In this document: piece by piece, positions 19,337-27,317 of the stretch | Layout of the letters: each line of letters begins with the position of its first letter | Numbering within the stretch: position 1 is the stretch's first letter | Assembly (NCBI RefSeq): GCF_900100655.1 | Contig: NZ_FNCE01000011.1 | Coordinates: forward strand, 1-62,033 | DNA from: Limimonas halophila | Lineage (GTDB): Bacteria > Pseudomonadota > Alphaproteobacteria > Kiloniellales > Rhodovibrionaceae | Direction of reading: 5' to 3' | DNA length: 62,033 nucleotides | Notes under the pieces: generated by a model | What the model was told of the DNA's origin: nothing | Seen by the model: only the letters and a program-made list of their open reading frames with translations | Database searches by the model: none | Position numbers and translations under genes: made by a program

Positions 19337-21673
19337 GTGACCGGGGCCGGCGCGCTCCTGGCATTGGCGATCGTGATGGCCGCCGCCGGCGTGGGTGCGG
19401 CCGCGATGTATCGCGCCCGCTGGCTGGCGACGCGCGAGCGGCTGGCGCGCACCGAGCGCGAGCGCGCCGACCTGGACGCCTTGATCCGTGACGCCCCCGC
19501 GGCGCCGCTGGCCCCCCAGATCGAAGCGCCCGCCGCCGACGCCCGCCTTCGGGAGATGCTCGGCCTCACCCGCTCCGCCGCCGGCGCCGAGGACGTGCGC
19601 CCGGCATTCGCCGGGCGGGACGCCGACGCGCTGAAGGCGTCGTTCGACGAATTGTCGTTTCACGGCAGTCGGTTCGCCATGACGCTCGCCACCGCCGACG
19701 GCGGGCGCTGGCTGATGGCCGAGGGCAACGCCGGCCCCGCGGGCTCCACCGTCTGGTTCACCGATGTCACCGAGCGCGAGGAAGCGCGCCGCCACGCGGA
19801 AGCGCGGGCGGTGTCGCTGGGCGAGGCCGTCGACGCCCTGCCGCTGCCCGTCTGGCGCCGCGGCACCGACCTGCGCCTGGCCGCCTGCAACCGCGCCTAC
19901 GCCGATGCGGTCCAGCAAAGCGCCCGGGCGGTCGTGCGCGAGCAGGTGGAATTGCAGGACGGCGGCGACCCCTCGGCCGGGCAGGCGCTGGCGGAATGCG
20001 CCCGCCGCGAGCGCGCCGTCGCCACGGCCGAGAAGCGCGTGGTGCTCCACGGCGAGCGGCGTTGCCTGCACATGAGCGAGGTGCCGCTGTCGGACGGAAC
20101 CTTCGTCGGCATGGCGACGGACCGAACCCGCGCCGACGAGTTGAGCCACGAACTGCGGCGGCTGCGGCAGGCGCAGCAGCAGGTGCTGGACAGCCTGGAC
20201 ACCGGCGTCGTGGTCTACGGCGCCGACCTGCGGGTGCGCTACGCCAACGGCGCGGTGAGCCAGATTTGGGACGTGCCCGACTCCGTTTTCGCGGGCGAGC
20301 CCCACGTCACCGACGTCATCGAGGCGCTGCGCGAGCGCCGCCGCCTGCCCGAACAGGCGGATTTCCGCGCCTATAAGCGCGACTGCATATCCCGTATGCA
20401 GAATTTGTTGGAGCCGCAGACGGATCAGTTGCACTGCCCGGACGGACGCACGCTTCAGGTGCGCATGATCCCGCACGCGCTCGGCGGCGTGCTCGTGCTC
20501 TACGACGACGTGACGGACCGCCTCTCGCTGGAGCGCGACGTGAACACCCTCATGGAGGTGCAGCGGGAGACGATCGACCACCTCTACGAGGGCGTGGCGG
20601 TGTTCGGCGCCGACGGGCGCCTGACGCTGTGCAACCAGGCCTACACGCGCATTTGGCACCTGTCCCCGGCCACCGTGGCGGGGCGCCCGCACGTGCGCGA
20701 GCTGCTGGACGCCTGCCGCGATCTCCTGCCCGAGGGGCGGGACGACTGGCGAACGCGGCGCGAGCGCCTGGCCGGGCGGGCGAGCGAGCCGGACGCGCGC
20801 GGCGGGCGCATGGAACGCCCCGACGGCAGCGTGCTGGACTGGTCGCAGGTGCCGCTGCCGGACGGGCAGAGCCTGTTCACCTACCTGGACGTCACCGACA
20901 CCACGCGGGTCGAGCGCGCCCTGCGCGAACGCGCCGAGGCCCTGGCGACGGCGGACCGGCTGAAATCCGAGTTCATCGCCAACGTCTCCTACGAGCTGCG
21001 CACCCCGCTCACCGCCATCGTGGGATTCGCGGAGATCCTGCAGAACCAGTTCTTCGGCGAGCTGAACACGCGCCAGGAAGACTATGCGCGCGCCATCGTC
21101 ACCTCGTCCCAGCGCCTCATCGGCCTGGTCAACGATATCCTGGACCTGGCGACGATCGAGGCGGGCTACATGGAGCTGGAGCGTGAGACGGTCTCCGTCG
21201 CCCAGCTCTTCGACGATCTCTACACCCTGGCGCACGAGCGCGCGCGCAGCCGCGGCCTGCGGCTGATGGTGTCCTATCCGCCCGACATCGGCACGATCGA
21301 GGCCGATCCGCGCCGGCTCAAGCAGGCGCTGTTCAACCTGCTCTCCAACGCCTTCAACTTCACCCCGGACGGCGGGCAGGTGACGCTGGCCGCCGAGCGG
21401 ACGGACGGCACGGTGCGGCTCAGCGTCAGCGACACCGGGGTGGGCATCCGCGACGCCGATCAGGCGCGCGTGCTGGAGAAGTTCGAGCGCGGCCACCCGC
21501 GCAAGGGCGGGCCGGGTCTCGGGCTGTCCCTGGTGAAGAGCTTGATCGAACTGCACGGTGGCCGGGTGGCGATCGACTCGCAGCCCGACGCGGGCACGCG
21601 CATCACCTGCGAGCTGCCGGCCGAGCCCGACAGCGGCGAGCACGCGCAAACCAAGCAGGTCGCGGCGTCGTAG
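19337..21673 (+). CDS. divL: DivL-type PAS sensor kinase with tyrosine at the phospho-acceptor site
   Basis: 778 residues, close to the 769 of Caulobacter DivL. One N-terminal membrane segment (about residues 5-27) is followed by a coiled coil, PAS-like domains (about 150-280, 285-390 and 400-530), and a dimerisation/ATPase core. The H-box reads NVSYELRTPLTAIVGF: Tyr552 replaces the histidine, as Tyr550 does in DivL. The N box NLLSNAFNFT and G boxes DTGVGI and GPGLGLSL look intact. In Caulobacter, DivL is not used as a conventional kinase but controls CckA and so CtrA, linking polarity to the cell cycle; the same role is inferred here. ahcY lies upstream. In the order I remember from other Alphaproteobacteria tsaE should come next, but here it is 18 kb away and inverted. 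Confidence 0.85.
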   Translation: MTGAGALLALAIVMAAAGVGAAAMYRARWLATRERLARTERERADLDALIRDAPAAPLAPQIEAPAADARLREMLGLTRSAAGAEDVRPAFAGRDADALKASFDELSFHGSRFAMTLATADGGRWLMAEGNAGPAGSTVWFTDVTEREEARRHAEARAVSLGEAVDALPLPVWRRGTDLRLAACNRAYADAVQQSARAVVREQVELQDGGDPSAGQALAECARRERAVATAEKRVVLHGERRCLHMSEVPLSDGTFVGMATDRTRADELSHELRRLRQAQQQVLDSLDTGVVVYGADLRVRYANGAVSQIWDVPDSVFAGEPHVTDVIEALRERRRLPEQADFRAYKRDCISRMQNLLEPQTDQLHCPDGRTLQVRMIPHALGGVLVLYDDVTDRLSLERDVNTLMEVQRETIDHLYEGVAVFGADGRLTLCNQAYTRIWHLSPATVAGRPHVRELLDACRDLLPEGRDDWRTRRERLAGRASEPDARGGRMERPDGSVLDWSQVPLPDGQSLFTYLDVTDTTRVERALRERAEALATADRLKSEFIANVSYELRTPLTAIVGFAEILQNQFFGELNTRQEDYARAIVTSSQRLIGLVNDILDLATIEAGYMELERETVSVAQLFDDLYTLAHERARSRGLRLMVSYPPDIGTIEADPRRLKQALFNLLSNAFNFTPDGGQVTLAAERTDGTVRLSVSDTGVGIRDADQARVLEKFERGHPRKGGPGLGLSLVKSLIELHGGRVAIDSQPDAGTRITCELPAEPDSGEHAQTKQVAAS

Positions 21674-21695
21674 GCGGCCCGCCCCGGCGCTGGCG

Positions 21696-21929
21696 TTACT
21701 CCACGTCGTCGTCGGGGCGGGCGGAGTCGATGATCTCGCACAGGCGGTTCACGCGCGGGCTCTTGTGGCGGTGAATGCCGGGCGTGTCGTTGGTGAGAAC
21801 CCATTGGCTGGCTTCCACCAGCTCCGCGACCGTCGCCTTGGTGGCGATGATCTCGGCGATCTGGGTGTCGTCCAGCTTGCCGACGATCTGCTCCACGTCG
21901 CTGCGGGTCACGGGGCGGTTGCGCGTCAT
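21696..21929 (-). CDS. Small conserved hypothetical protein
   Basis: 77 residues from ATG 21929, which has CAGGAGGACCC directly upstream. Charged, helical, soluble: RSDVEQIVGKLDDTQIAEII then ATVAELVEASQWV. I do not recognise a named domain. The first half looks like a short helical hairpin. It ends 23 bp from the converging divL stop codon. The good ribosome binding site and codon bias argue that it is real. Confidence 0.65.
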   Translation of the reverse strand: MTRNRPVTRSDVEQIVGKLDDTQIAEIIATKATVAELVEASQWVLTNDTPGIHRHKSPRVNRLCEIIDSARPDDDVE

Positions 21930-22053
21930 GGGTCCTCCTGGGCTGATGCGCATTCGCGCTCGCGGGCGGCGAATGCGGCGCATGTCAGGGCGCGGGGTGT
22001 TCCGCGAGATGTAAGCCCCCGCGCCGCCGGACGCAAACCGTCGGGCGCGCCGT

Positions 22054-22192
22054 TAGAGCAGATCGCCGTAACGCGGAATCACTCACGTGATTCCGCTTGC
22101 TCGTGCGTGAATCTGCTCGCACAGGAAAAACAGGAATCTAGCGTGAGGTTTCCGACCTTCTTGGCAAACACGATTTCACGCACGATGCTCTA
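22054..22192. repeat. MITE-like element, copy B
   Basis: 139 bp starting TAGAGCAGATCGCCGTAA and ending TGCTCTA. Nested stems are GAGCAGAT/ATCTGCTC and CGGAATCAC/GTGATTCCG; the segment CGTGCGTGAATC can also pair with GATTTCACGCACG near the end, so two alternative folds exist. Its last bases supply the TAG stop of the DUF2244 gene read on the minus strand. Confidence 0.87.
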
Positions 22193-22726
22193 GCCGACCA
22201 TCGGCTCCGGCTGGCGCGCGCGGTCCAGCGCGCCGCGCAGGGCGCGGGCGAAGTCGGCGCGCTCGTGGGCGGTGAGGAAGGTGCCGATGGTCAGGCTGCG
22301 GCCGTGCGAACGCAGCGTAAGCTGGCTGTCGTGGCGCGGCGGGTCGTCCATCCACACCTGCAGCCACGCGGGCTGAAACCGCCAGTGCTGGGCGTCGCCG
22401 CGCGGGCTCACGCGCGCCACCGTCAGGTCGTCGCGCGTGACGGTCACCGTCTCGTACATGCGCGCGGCGCGGAAGTTGGCCTTGAAGGCGGCGTAGACGA
22501 GCAGGACCTCCAGCCCGCACAGCCCCAGCACGGGCCACGCGCCGGCCAGGAAGAAGGCCGTGCCGACGCCGAAGCTCAGCGCCGCGAAGACGCCCATGAC
22601 CAGCGCGAAGCCCCGGCGCGAGAGCGAGCGGTGCGGCGTCAGGATGGCGTCGAACACCACGCCGTCGCCGTGATGGGCGTGCGTTTCGATGCCCTCGTGG
22701 GCCGGTGTAGCCATGGTCTGCGACAT
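22190..22726 (-). CDS. DUF2244 family membrane protein
   Basis: 178 residues. Two adjacent membrane helices (about residues 38-58 and 62-82: FALVMGVFAALSFGVGTAFF and VLGLCGLEVLLVYAAF) are followed by a cytoplasmic domain with the DUF2244-type phrase FRAARMYETVTVTRDDL and WMDDPP. The family is common next to nth in Alphaproteobacteria and has no assigned function; here nth lies 365 bp away in the divergent direction. The TAG stop codon lies within the MITE-like element, so the C-terminal end may be shorter or longer than in relatives. Confidence 0.82.
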   Translation of the reverse strand: MSQTMATPAHEGIETHAHHGDGVVFDAILTPHRSLSRRGFALVMGVFAALSFGVGTAFFLAGAWPVLGLCGLEVLLVYAAFKANFRAARMYETVTVTRDDLTVARVSPRGDAQHWRFQPAWLQVWMDDPPRHDSQLTLRSHGRSLTIGTFLTAHERADFARALRGALDRARQPEPMVG

Positions 22727-22754
22727 GGTCTCGCCCCGCCGCCCGGCAAGCCGG

Positions 22755-23003
22755 TTACGAACCCGCCGCGTCGCGGCAGGCGTTCAGCGCCGCGCTCACG
22801 GTGGACACCGCGTAGGGCACGGCGAAGGTCAGCGCCACCTTGATCCAATTCAAATCGGCGCCGCCCGTCAACGCGCCCCACTGGTTGATGGCCGTGAGGA
22901 TGGGGCCGACGACCAGCGCCGTTACCGTGGCCACGCGCACCGTGCCCGGCGCCACGGCCATCCGCCACCAGCAGGGCCGTTCGGACTTCGTTTGCACGCT
23001 CAT
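22755..23003 (-). CDS. NrtS-like small membrane protein
   Basis: About 82 residues if ATG 23003 (MSVQTKSERP) is the start; ATG 23018 or 23036 would add 5 or 11 residues and I cannot decide, since none has a clear ribosome binding site. Two membrane segments (about ATVTALVVGPILTAINQW and VALTFAVPYAVSTVSA). The pattern NQW...W.K..LTFAVPY.VST matches what I know of NrtS, a two-helix protein described as a nitrate/nitrite transporter component in cyanobacteria. Transport activity here is inference; no nitrate genes are near. Confidence 0.6.
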   Translation of the reverse strand: MSVQTKSERPCWWRMAVAPGTVRVATVTALVVGPILTAINQWGALTGGADLNWIKVALTFAVPYAVSTVSAALNACRDAAGS

Positions 23004-23090
23004 CGCCGCGAACGGTTGCATAGCCCGCCGCGCCACGCAATGCGGCTCGCCGATTGGCGAAGCGGCGGCGCCACCCTACACTCCGCGGCC

Positions 23091-23741
23091 ATGTCTGCCA
23101 GCGAGCTTACCCCCGACGAGATCGAGCGCTTCTTCGCGCGCTTGGCCGAGGTCATCCCCGCGCCGGACAGCGAGCTGACGTACTTTGATCCCTTCACGCT
23201 GCTGATCGCGGTCGTGCTCTCCGCGCAGTCCACGGACGTGGGCGTGAACAAGGCCACGGCCACGCTCTTCCGCGAGGCGGCGACGCCCGAGGCCATGCTC
23301 GAGCTGGGCGAGGAGGGCATCAAGGCGCACATCCGCAACCTGGGCCTCTACAACAACAAGGCCCGCAACGTCGTGGCGCTGTGCCGCAAGCTGGTGGACG
23401 AGCACGGCGGCGAGGTCCCGCGCGAGCGCGCCGCGCTGGAGAAGCTGCCGGGCGTGGGGCGCAAGACCGCCAACGTCATCCGCAACACCGCCTTCGGCGA
23501 GCCCGAGATCGCCGTGGACACGCACATCTACCGCGTGTGCAACCGCACCGGCCTGGCGCCGGGCAAGACGGTGCGCGCGGTGGAGGATGCGCTTCAGGCC
23601 GTGGTGCCGGCGCGCTTCAAGAAGGACGCGCACCACCTCCTGATCCTGCACGGCCGCTACACCTGCACGGCGCGCAAGCCCAGGTGCGGGCAGTGCGTCG
23701 TGCGCGACGTCTGCCGCTACGACGCCAAAACGGCGGGTTGA
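23091..23741 (+). CDS. nth: Endonuclease III (DNA glycosylase/AP lyase)
   Basis: 216 residues. The helix-hairpin-helix LPGVGRKTANVI holds the catalytic Lys125, the catalytic Asp143 follows in VDTHIYRV, and the C-terminal cluster CTARKPRCGQCVVRDVC supplies the four cysteines of the [4Fe-4S] centre with the usual C-x6-C-x2-C-x5-C-like spacing. It removes oxidised pyrimidines and cuts the abasic strand in base excision repair. The start is ATG 23091, since the longer open frame upstream overlaps the NrtS-like gene and does not look coding. Confidence 0.96.
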   Translation: MSASELTPDEIERFFARLAEVIPAPDSELTYFDPFTLLIAVVLSAQSTDVGVNKATATLFREAATPEAMLELGEEGIKAHIRNLGLYNNKARNVVALCRKLVDEHGGEVPRERAALEKLPGVGRKTANVIRNTAFGEPEIAVDTHIYRVCNRTGLAPGKTVRAVEDALQAVVPARFKKDAHHLLILHGRYTCTARKPRCGQCVVRDVCRYDAKTAG

Positions 23742-23814
23742 GCGGCGTCACCGGATCGCGGTGCGCCGCCGCATCTGGTATCCCTCGCGCCGCACACGGG
23801 CAGGGGGATGTTTC

Positions 23815-24786
23815 ATGCTGCGCGCCTTCAGCGTCCATGAGGGACGGCTACACGTGGAGGAGGTCGACGCCGCGGCGGTCGAGGCGCTACCGCCCGAGGC
23901 GGTGTGGATCGACCTCTACCAGCCCACCGGGCCGGAGGAGCGGCTGGTGGAGCGCGCGCTGGCGATCGACATCCCGACCCGGGCCGAGCGCGAGGAGATC
24001 GAGTCCTCCTCCCGCCTCTACACGGACAGCGGCACCTCCTTCCTGACGGGCACGATCGTGCGCAGCGCCGCCGCGCCGCCGGAAAGCGCCACGGTGACCT
24101 TCGTGCTCACGGCCTCGCGCCTGATCACCGTGCGCCACGCCGACCTCCAGGCCTTCACCGCGTTCGAGCGCGACATCCGCCGCCAGCCGCAGATGTGCAC
24201 CGCCGCGCCGAGCGCCTTCGCGGCGCTGCTGGACAGCATCATCGAGCGCATCGCCGACGTGCTGGAGCGCTTGCGCAGCGATCTGGACCGCCTGTCGCAG
24301 GAGGTGTTCGCCGAGCGCACCAAGGCCAGCGACCACGATTACCGGGCGCTGTTGGGGCGCATCGGGCGGCTGGGCGATCTCGTCTCCAAGGCGCGGGAAA
24401 GCCTGCTGTCGCTCTCGCGCGTGACCGCCTTCGCGCGCCAGCTCGACCTCTTCGACGGCAACCGCGCGGCGGCGAGCCGGCTGATGACGGTCGCCCAGGA
24501 CATCGCCTCGCTGACCGACCACGCCGCCTTCCTCAACAGCAAGGTCACCTTTCTGCTGGACGCCACGCTGGGCATGATCAGCATCCAGCAGAACGCCATC
24601 ATCAAGATCTTCTCGGTGGTGGCCGTGATCTTCCTGCCGCCCACGCTGATCGCCAGCATTTACGGCATGAACTTCGAGGTGATGCCCGAGCTGAGCTGGA
24701 GCTTCGGCTATCCGCTGGCGCTTGTGTTGATGCTGATTTCCGCCGTGCTGCCCTACGTCCTCTTCAAGGCGCGGGGCTGGCTGTAA
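23815..24786 (+). CDS. corA: CorA-family magnesium/divalent cation transporter
   Basis: 323 residues. A large cytoplasmic N-terminal domain with long helices (RIADVLERLRSDLDRLSQEV) leads to two C-terminal membrane helices. The first ends in the YGMNFE signature that forms the pore entrance (GMN), and the second is near FGYPLALVLMLISAVLPYVLF. Known CorA pentamers carry Mg2+, Co2+ and Ni2+ down the membrane potential and close when cytoplasmic Mg2+ is high. ATG 23815 gives the normal N-terminus MLRAFSVHEG. The gene stands alone. Confidence 0.93.
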   Translation: MLRAFSVHEGRLHVEEVDAAAVEALPPEAVWIDLYQPTGPEERLVERALAIDIPTRAEREEIESSSRLYTDSGTSFLTGTIVRSAAAPPESATVTFVLTASRLITVRHADLQAFTAFERDIRRQPQMCTAAPSAFAALLDSIIERIADVLERLRSDLDRLSQEVFAERTKASDHDYRALLGRIGRLGDLVSKARESLLSLSRVTAFARQLDLFDGNRAAASRLMTVAQDIASLTDHAAFLNSKVTFLLDATLGMISIQQNAIIKIFSVVAVIFLPPTLIASIYGMNFEVMPELSWSFGYPLALVLMLISAVLPYVLFKARGWL

Positions 24787-25168
24787 GGCGGTTGTGCACG
24801 CTAGAATTCGCATGCATGCAGTATGCATAAGTGTACAACGGGGCTATGCCGGACGTCCGCCGGGATTGTAGGATTCCATCCCACGTTGGCCGGAGTTGAC
24901 CGGGTACAGCATCGGCCGTCTTTTCGAAAACGGGCGCGGATGCCCGTTACCACCGGACGAGCGGGCTTTCGGCCCGCGACTCCTGTCGTTCCGGTGGTCC
25001 ATGTAGCTGGGCGCGAACTTGCGTCCGATGCTGTCGTTCGAACTCTTTTCGGCCGGTTCGGGGCGATCCCGGCGGGCGCGACAGCGGACATCCCGGCCAG
25101 GGAAATGTGGCCCGCCGCATCATTGGCGTTCCCTGGAATCGACGCCTGACACATGATATGCATGCCGC
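24787..25168. other. Intergenic region between corA and the MarR regulator
   Basis: 382 bp. Its left end has an AT-richer patch (24792-24838) with TTGTGCAC and GTGTACAA as imperfect inverted arms around two ATGCAT palindromes. Its right end has the palindrome at 25159-25173. The opposing reading frames that span it (about 110-120 residues) have no ribosome binding site or family match and I take them as spurious. Confidence 0.5.
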
Positions 25169-25173
25169 ATGCA
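25159..25173. promoter_or_regulatory. Palindrome over the MarR start codon, candidate operator
   Basis: TGCATGC, one C, GCATGCA: a perfect 15-bp palindrome that contains the ATG at 25169. A MarR dimer bound here would block its own translation initiation region or transcription start. Related ATGCAT palindromes lie at 24812-24828. Confidence 0.45.
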
Positions 25174-25669
25174 AAAGAAACTGATCGCCAACAAGCTCGG
25201 GGCGTTGACGACCCTGCTGGACGACCGCGGCCGGCAGGCTTCGGGCGAGGTGTCGGACAGCGGCGCGGCGGCGCTGCTCACCCTGGCCCAGCGCGGCCCG
25301 CACACCACCACGCAGCTCGCGGCCGCCATCGGGCTGTCGCAGCCGGCGTGTCAGCGGCTGGTGGACAAGCTGGTGACGGCGGGGCTGGTGGCGCGGCGCT
25401 CACGCACGGGGCGCGCGGTGCCGCTCAAGATCACCAAGGCGGGCAAGCGCACGGCCGCCGACCTTCAGGAGCGCCGGCTGACGACGCTGCGCGATGCCGT
25501 CAACGTGTTGAACAAGACGGAAAAGCAGCAGCTCGACACCCTGCTGGACGCGATGCTGGCGCGGCTGGCGCAGGACGGCGACATCGCCTGCCGCTTCTGT
25601 GACCGCGAGCGCTGCCACGGCTCGGCCTGCCCAGTCGAGCGCGGCGACCAGCGGGCAGCAGCGGAATGA
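25169..25669 (+). CDS. MarR-family winged-helix regulator with Cys-rich tail
   Basis: 166 residues. The winged helix (about residues 35-100) shows RGPHTTTQLAAAIGLSQPAC followed by RLVDKLVTAGLVARR and the wing SRTGRAVPLKITKAG. The C-terminus has CRFCDRERCHGSACPVE, five cysteines in 20 residues, a tail I know from a subgroup of MarR proteins; it could bind metal or sense oxidation. It converges with the tungstate transporter genes, which end 31 bp away, so a role in their control is possible but not shown. The palindrome over its start codon suggests autoregulation. Confidence 0.88.
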   Translation: MQKKLIANKLGALTTLLDDRGRQASGEVSDSGAAALLTLAQRGPHTTTQLAAAIGLSQPACQRLVDKLVTAGLVARRSRTGRAVPLKITKAGKRTAADLQERRLTTLRDAVNVLNKTEKQQLDTLLDAMLARLAQDGDIACRFCDRERCHGSACPVERGDQRAAAE

Positions 25670-25700
25670 CGCCGTCACCGGCCTCGCTGCGTGGCCGCAA

Positions 25701-26528
25701 TCAGCGGGCGTTGGGCGTGAACGCCTGCTGGCCGTCGATCGTGTAGCTGGCGATGGCGCGCTGGCCCGGCGCGGACACGAGCCAGTCCACGAAGGCCTGG
25801 GCCTTCTGCACCTTCACGTGGTCGTGCTTGTCGGGGTTCACGACCATCACGCCGTACTGGTTCTGCTGGCGCGTGTCGCCCTTCACGTGGATCGTGTAGT
25901 CGCCTTTGTTCTCGAAGTTCAGCCAGGTGCCGCTGTCGGTGAGCGTGTAGGCGCCCATCTGCACGGCCGTGTTCAACGTCTCGCCCATGCCGGCGCCGGT
26001 CTCGCGGTACCAGCTCCCGGCGGACTCGACGTCGATGTCCGTGGCGTCCCACAGCGCCAGCTCGGCCCGGTGGGTGCCGCTGTCGTCGCCGCGCGAGGCG
26101 AAGGCGGCCCCGGACTCCGCGATCTTCGACAGCGCCTTGGCGGCGTTGGACATGCCGTTGACGCCGGCCGGATCGGCCTTCGGGCCGACGATGACGAACT
26201 GGTTGTACATCAGCCCGAAGCGGCGAACGCCGTAGCCGTCGGCGACGAATTTCAGCTCGCCCGGCGTATGATGGACGAGCAGCACGTCGCCGTCGCCGTT
26301 GCGGGCGTTCTCGATGGCCTGGCCCGTGCCGACGGCGACGACGCGCACGTCGATGCCGGTCATGGACTCGAACCTGGGCAGGATGTGGTCGAACAGCCCC
26401 GACGCCTCGGTGGAGGTGGTGGACTGCACGATGATGTGGCCGCGGTCCTCGCCCGCTTGGGCCGGGCTCTGGACCGCCAGTGCCAGCACGGCCAATGCCG
26501 CCGCGGCGAAACGTGTCAGGTGGCGCAT
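25701..26528 (-). CDS. tupA: Tungstate ABC transporter, periplasmic binding protein
   Basis: 275 residues from ATG 26528 (AAAGGTG upstream), with signal peptide ending near AQAGEDR. The N-terminal STTSTEASGLFDHILPRFE and VGTGQAIENARNGDGDVLLVH match the TupA/WtpA-like oxyanion proteins: Ser/Thr residues that hold the anion, then the acidic GDGDVLLVH. Later FVIVGPKADPAGV and SRGDDSGTH are also family phrases. It delivers tungstate to TupB/TupC for tungsten enzymes such as some formate dehydrogenases. Molybdate cannot be excluded from sequence alone. It is the last gene of tupBCA. Confidence 0.9.
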   Translation of the reverse strand: MRHLTRFAAAALAVLALAVQSPAQAGEDRGHIIVQSTTSTEASGLFDHILPRFESMTGIDVRVVAVGTGQAIENARNGDGDVLLVHHTPGELKFVADGYGVRRFGLMYNQFVIVGPKADPAGVNGMSNAAKALSKIAESGAAFASRGDDSGTHRAELALWDATDIDVESAGSWYRETGAGMGETLNTAVQMGAYTLTDSGTWLNFENKGDYTIHVKGDTRQQNQYGVMVVNPDKHDHVKVQKAQAFVDWLVSAPGQRAIASYTIDGQQAFTPNAR

Positions 26529-26560
26529 GGGTGCACCTTTTTCGGTTTTGGGGTGGATGG

Positions 26561-27307
26561 TCACAACAGCAGCCGCCCCTCGGCGAAGGCGCGGGCGTCG
26601 TCCGTCCGCGGGGCGGTGAAGAAGGTCTCGGCCGGGGTGTGCTCCACCAGCCGGCCGCGGTGCATGAACAGCACGTCCTCGCCCAGGCGGCGCGCCTGGG
26701 CCATGTCGTGCGTGGTCATGACGATCTTGGCGCCGCTGGCGTGGATCTCGGCGATCAGGGCCTCAACGGCGTGCGCGCCCGCCGGGTCGAGGTTGGCGGT
26801 GGGCTCGTCCAGCAGCATGACGGCGGGGCGTGTCGCCCAGGCGCGCGCGATGGCGAGGCGCTGCTGCTCGCCCCCGGACAGCGCGGGGGCGGGTCGGCGG
26901 GCGAGGTGGGCCAGCCCGGCGCGGTCGAGTTCTTCGGCCACGCGGCGGCGGCGCTCGCGGCGCGGCACGCCGTGGACGCGCAGCGCATAGGCGACGTTGG
27001 CGGCGGCGGAGCGGCGCAGCATCACGGGGCGCTGGAACACCATGGCCTGACGCATGCGCACCGCGCGGGCGGGCGGCTGGCCGGCCCAGCGCACCGCGCC
27101 CGCGTCGGGTTCGATCAGGCCGTGCAGCACCCGCAGCGTGACGCTCTTGCCCGCGCCGTTGGGGCCAATGAGGACGCTGCGCGTGGCCTGCGCCAGGTGC
27201 ATGTCCAGGCCGTCCAGCACGGGCGTGTCGCCCCGGCGCAGGCGCACGCCCCGCACGTCCAGGGGCAGCAGCGGGTTGTCGCTTTCGGGGGCGGTGTCGC
27301 GCGGCAT
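26561..27307 (-). CDS. tupC: Tungstate ABC transporter, ATPase
   Basis: 248 residues. Walker A GPNGAGKS at residues 48-55, Q-loop in MVFQRP, signature LSGGEQQRLAIAR, Walker B VMLLDEPTANLDP and switch His in MTTHDMAQA are all present. It is a cytoplasmic nucleotide-binding subunit that pairs with the permease encoded 10 bp upstream. The C-terminal part lacks the Mop domain found in ModC, which fits tungstate-type TupC better than molybdate ModC. Confidence 0.92.
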   Translation of the reverse strand: MPRDTAPESDNPLLPLDVRGVRLRRGDTPVLDGLDMHLAQATRSVLIGPNGAGKSVTLRVLHGLIEPDAGAVRWAGQPPARAVRMRQAMVFQRPVMLRRSAAANVAYALRVHGVPRRERRRRVAEELDRAGLAHLARRPAPALSGGEQQRLAIARAWATRPAVMLLDEPTANLDPAGAHAVEALIAEIHASGAKIVMTTHDMAQARRLGEDVLFMHRGRLVEHTPAETFFTAPRTDDARAFAEGRLLL

Positions 27308-27317
27308 GGTCCGGCCC

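Noticed and set aside
24801-25163. Opposing 108- and 120-residue reading frames between corA and the MarR gene
   Set aside because: No ribosome binding site, atypical composition and no recognisable domain on either strand; the region also carries promoter-like palindromes.
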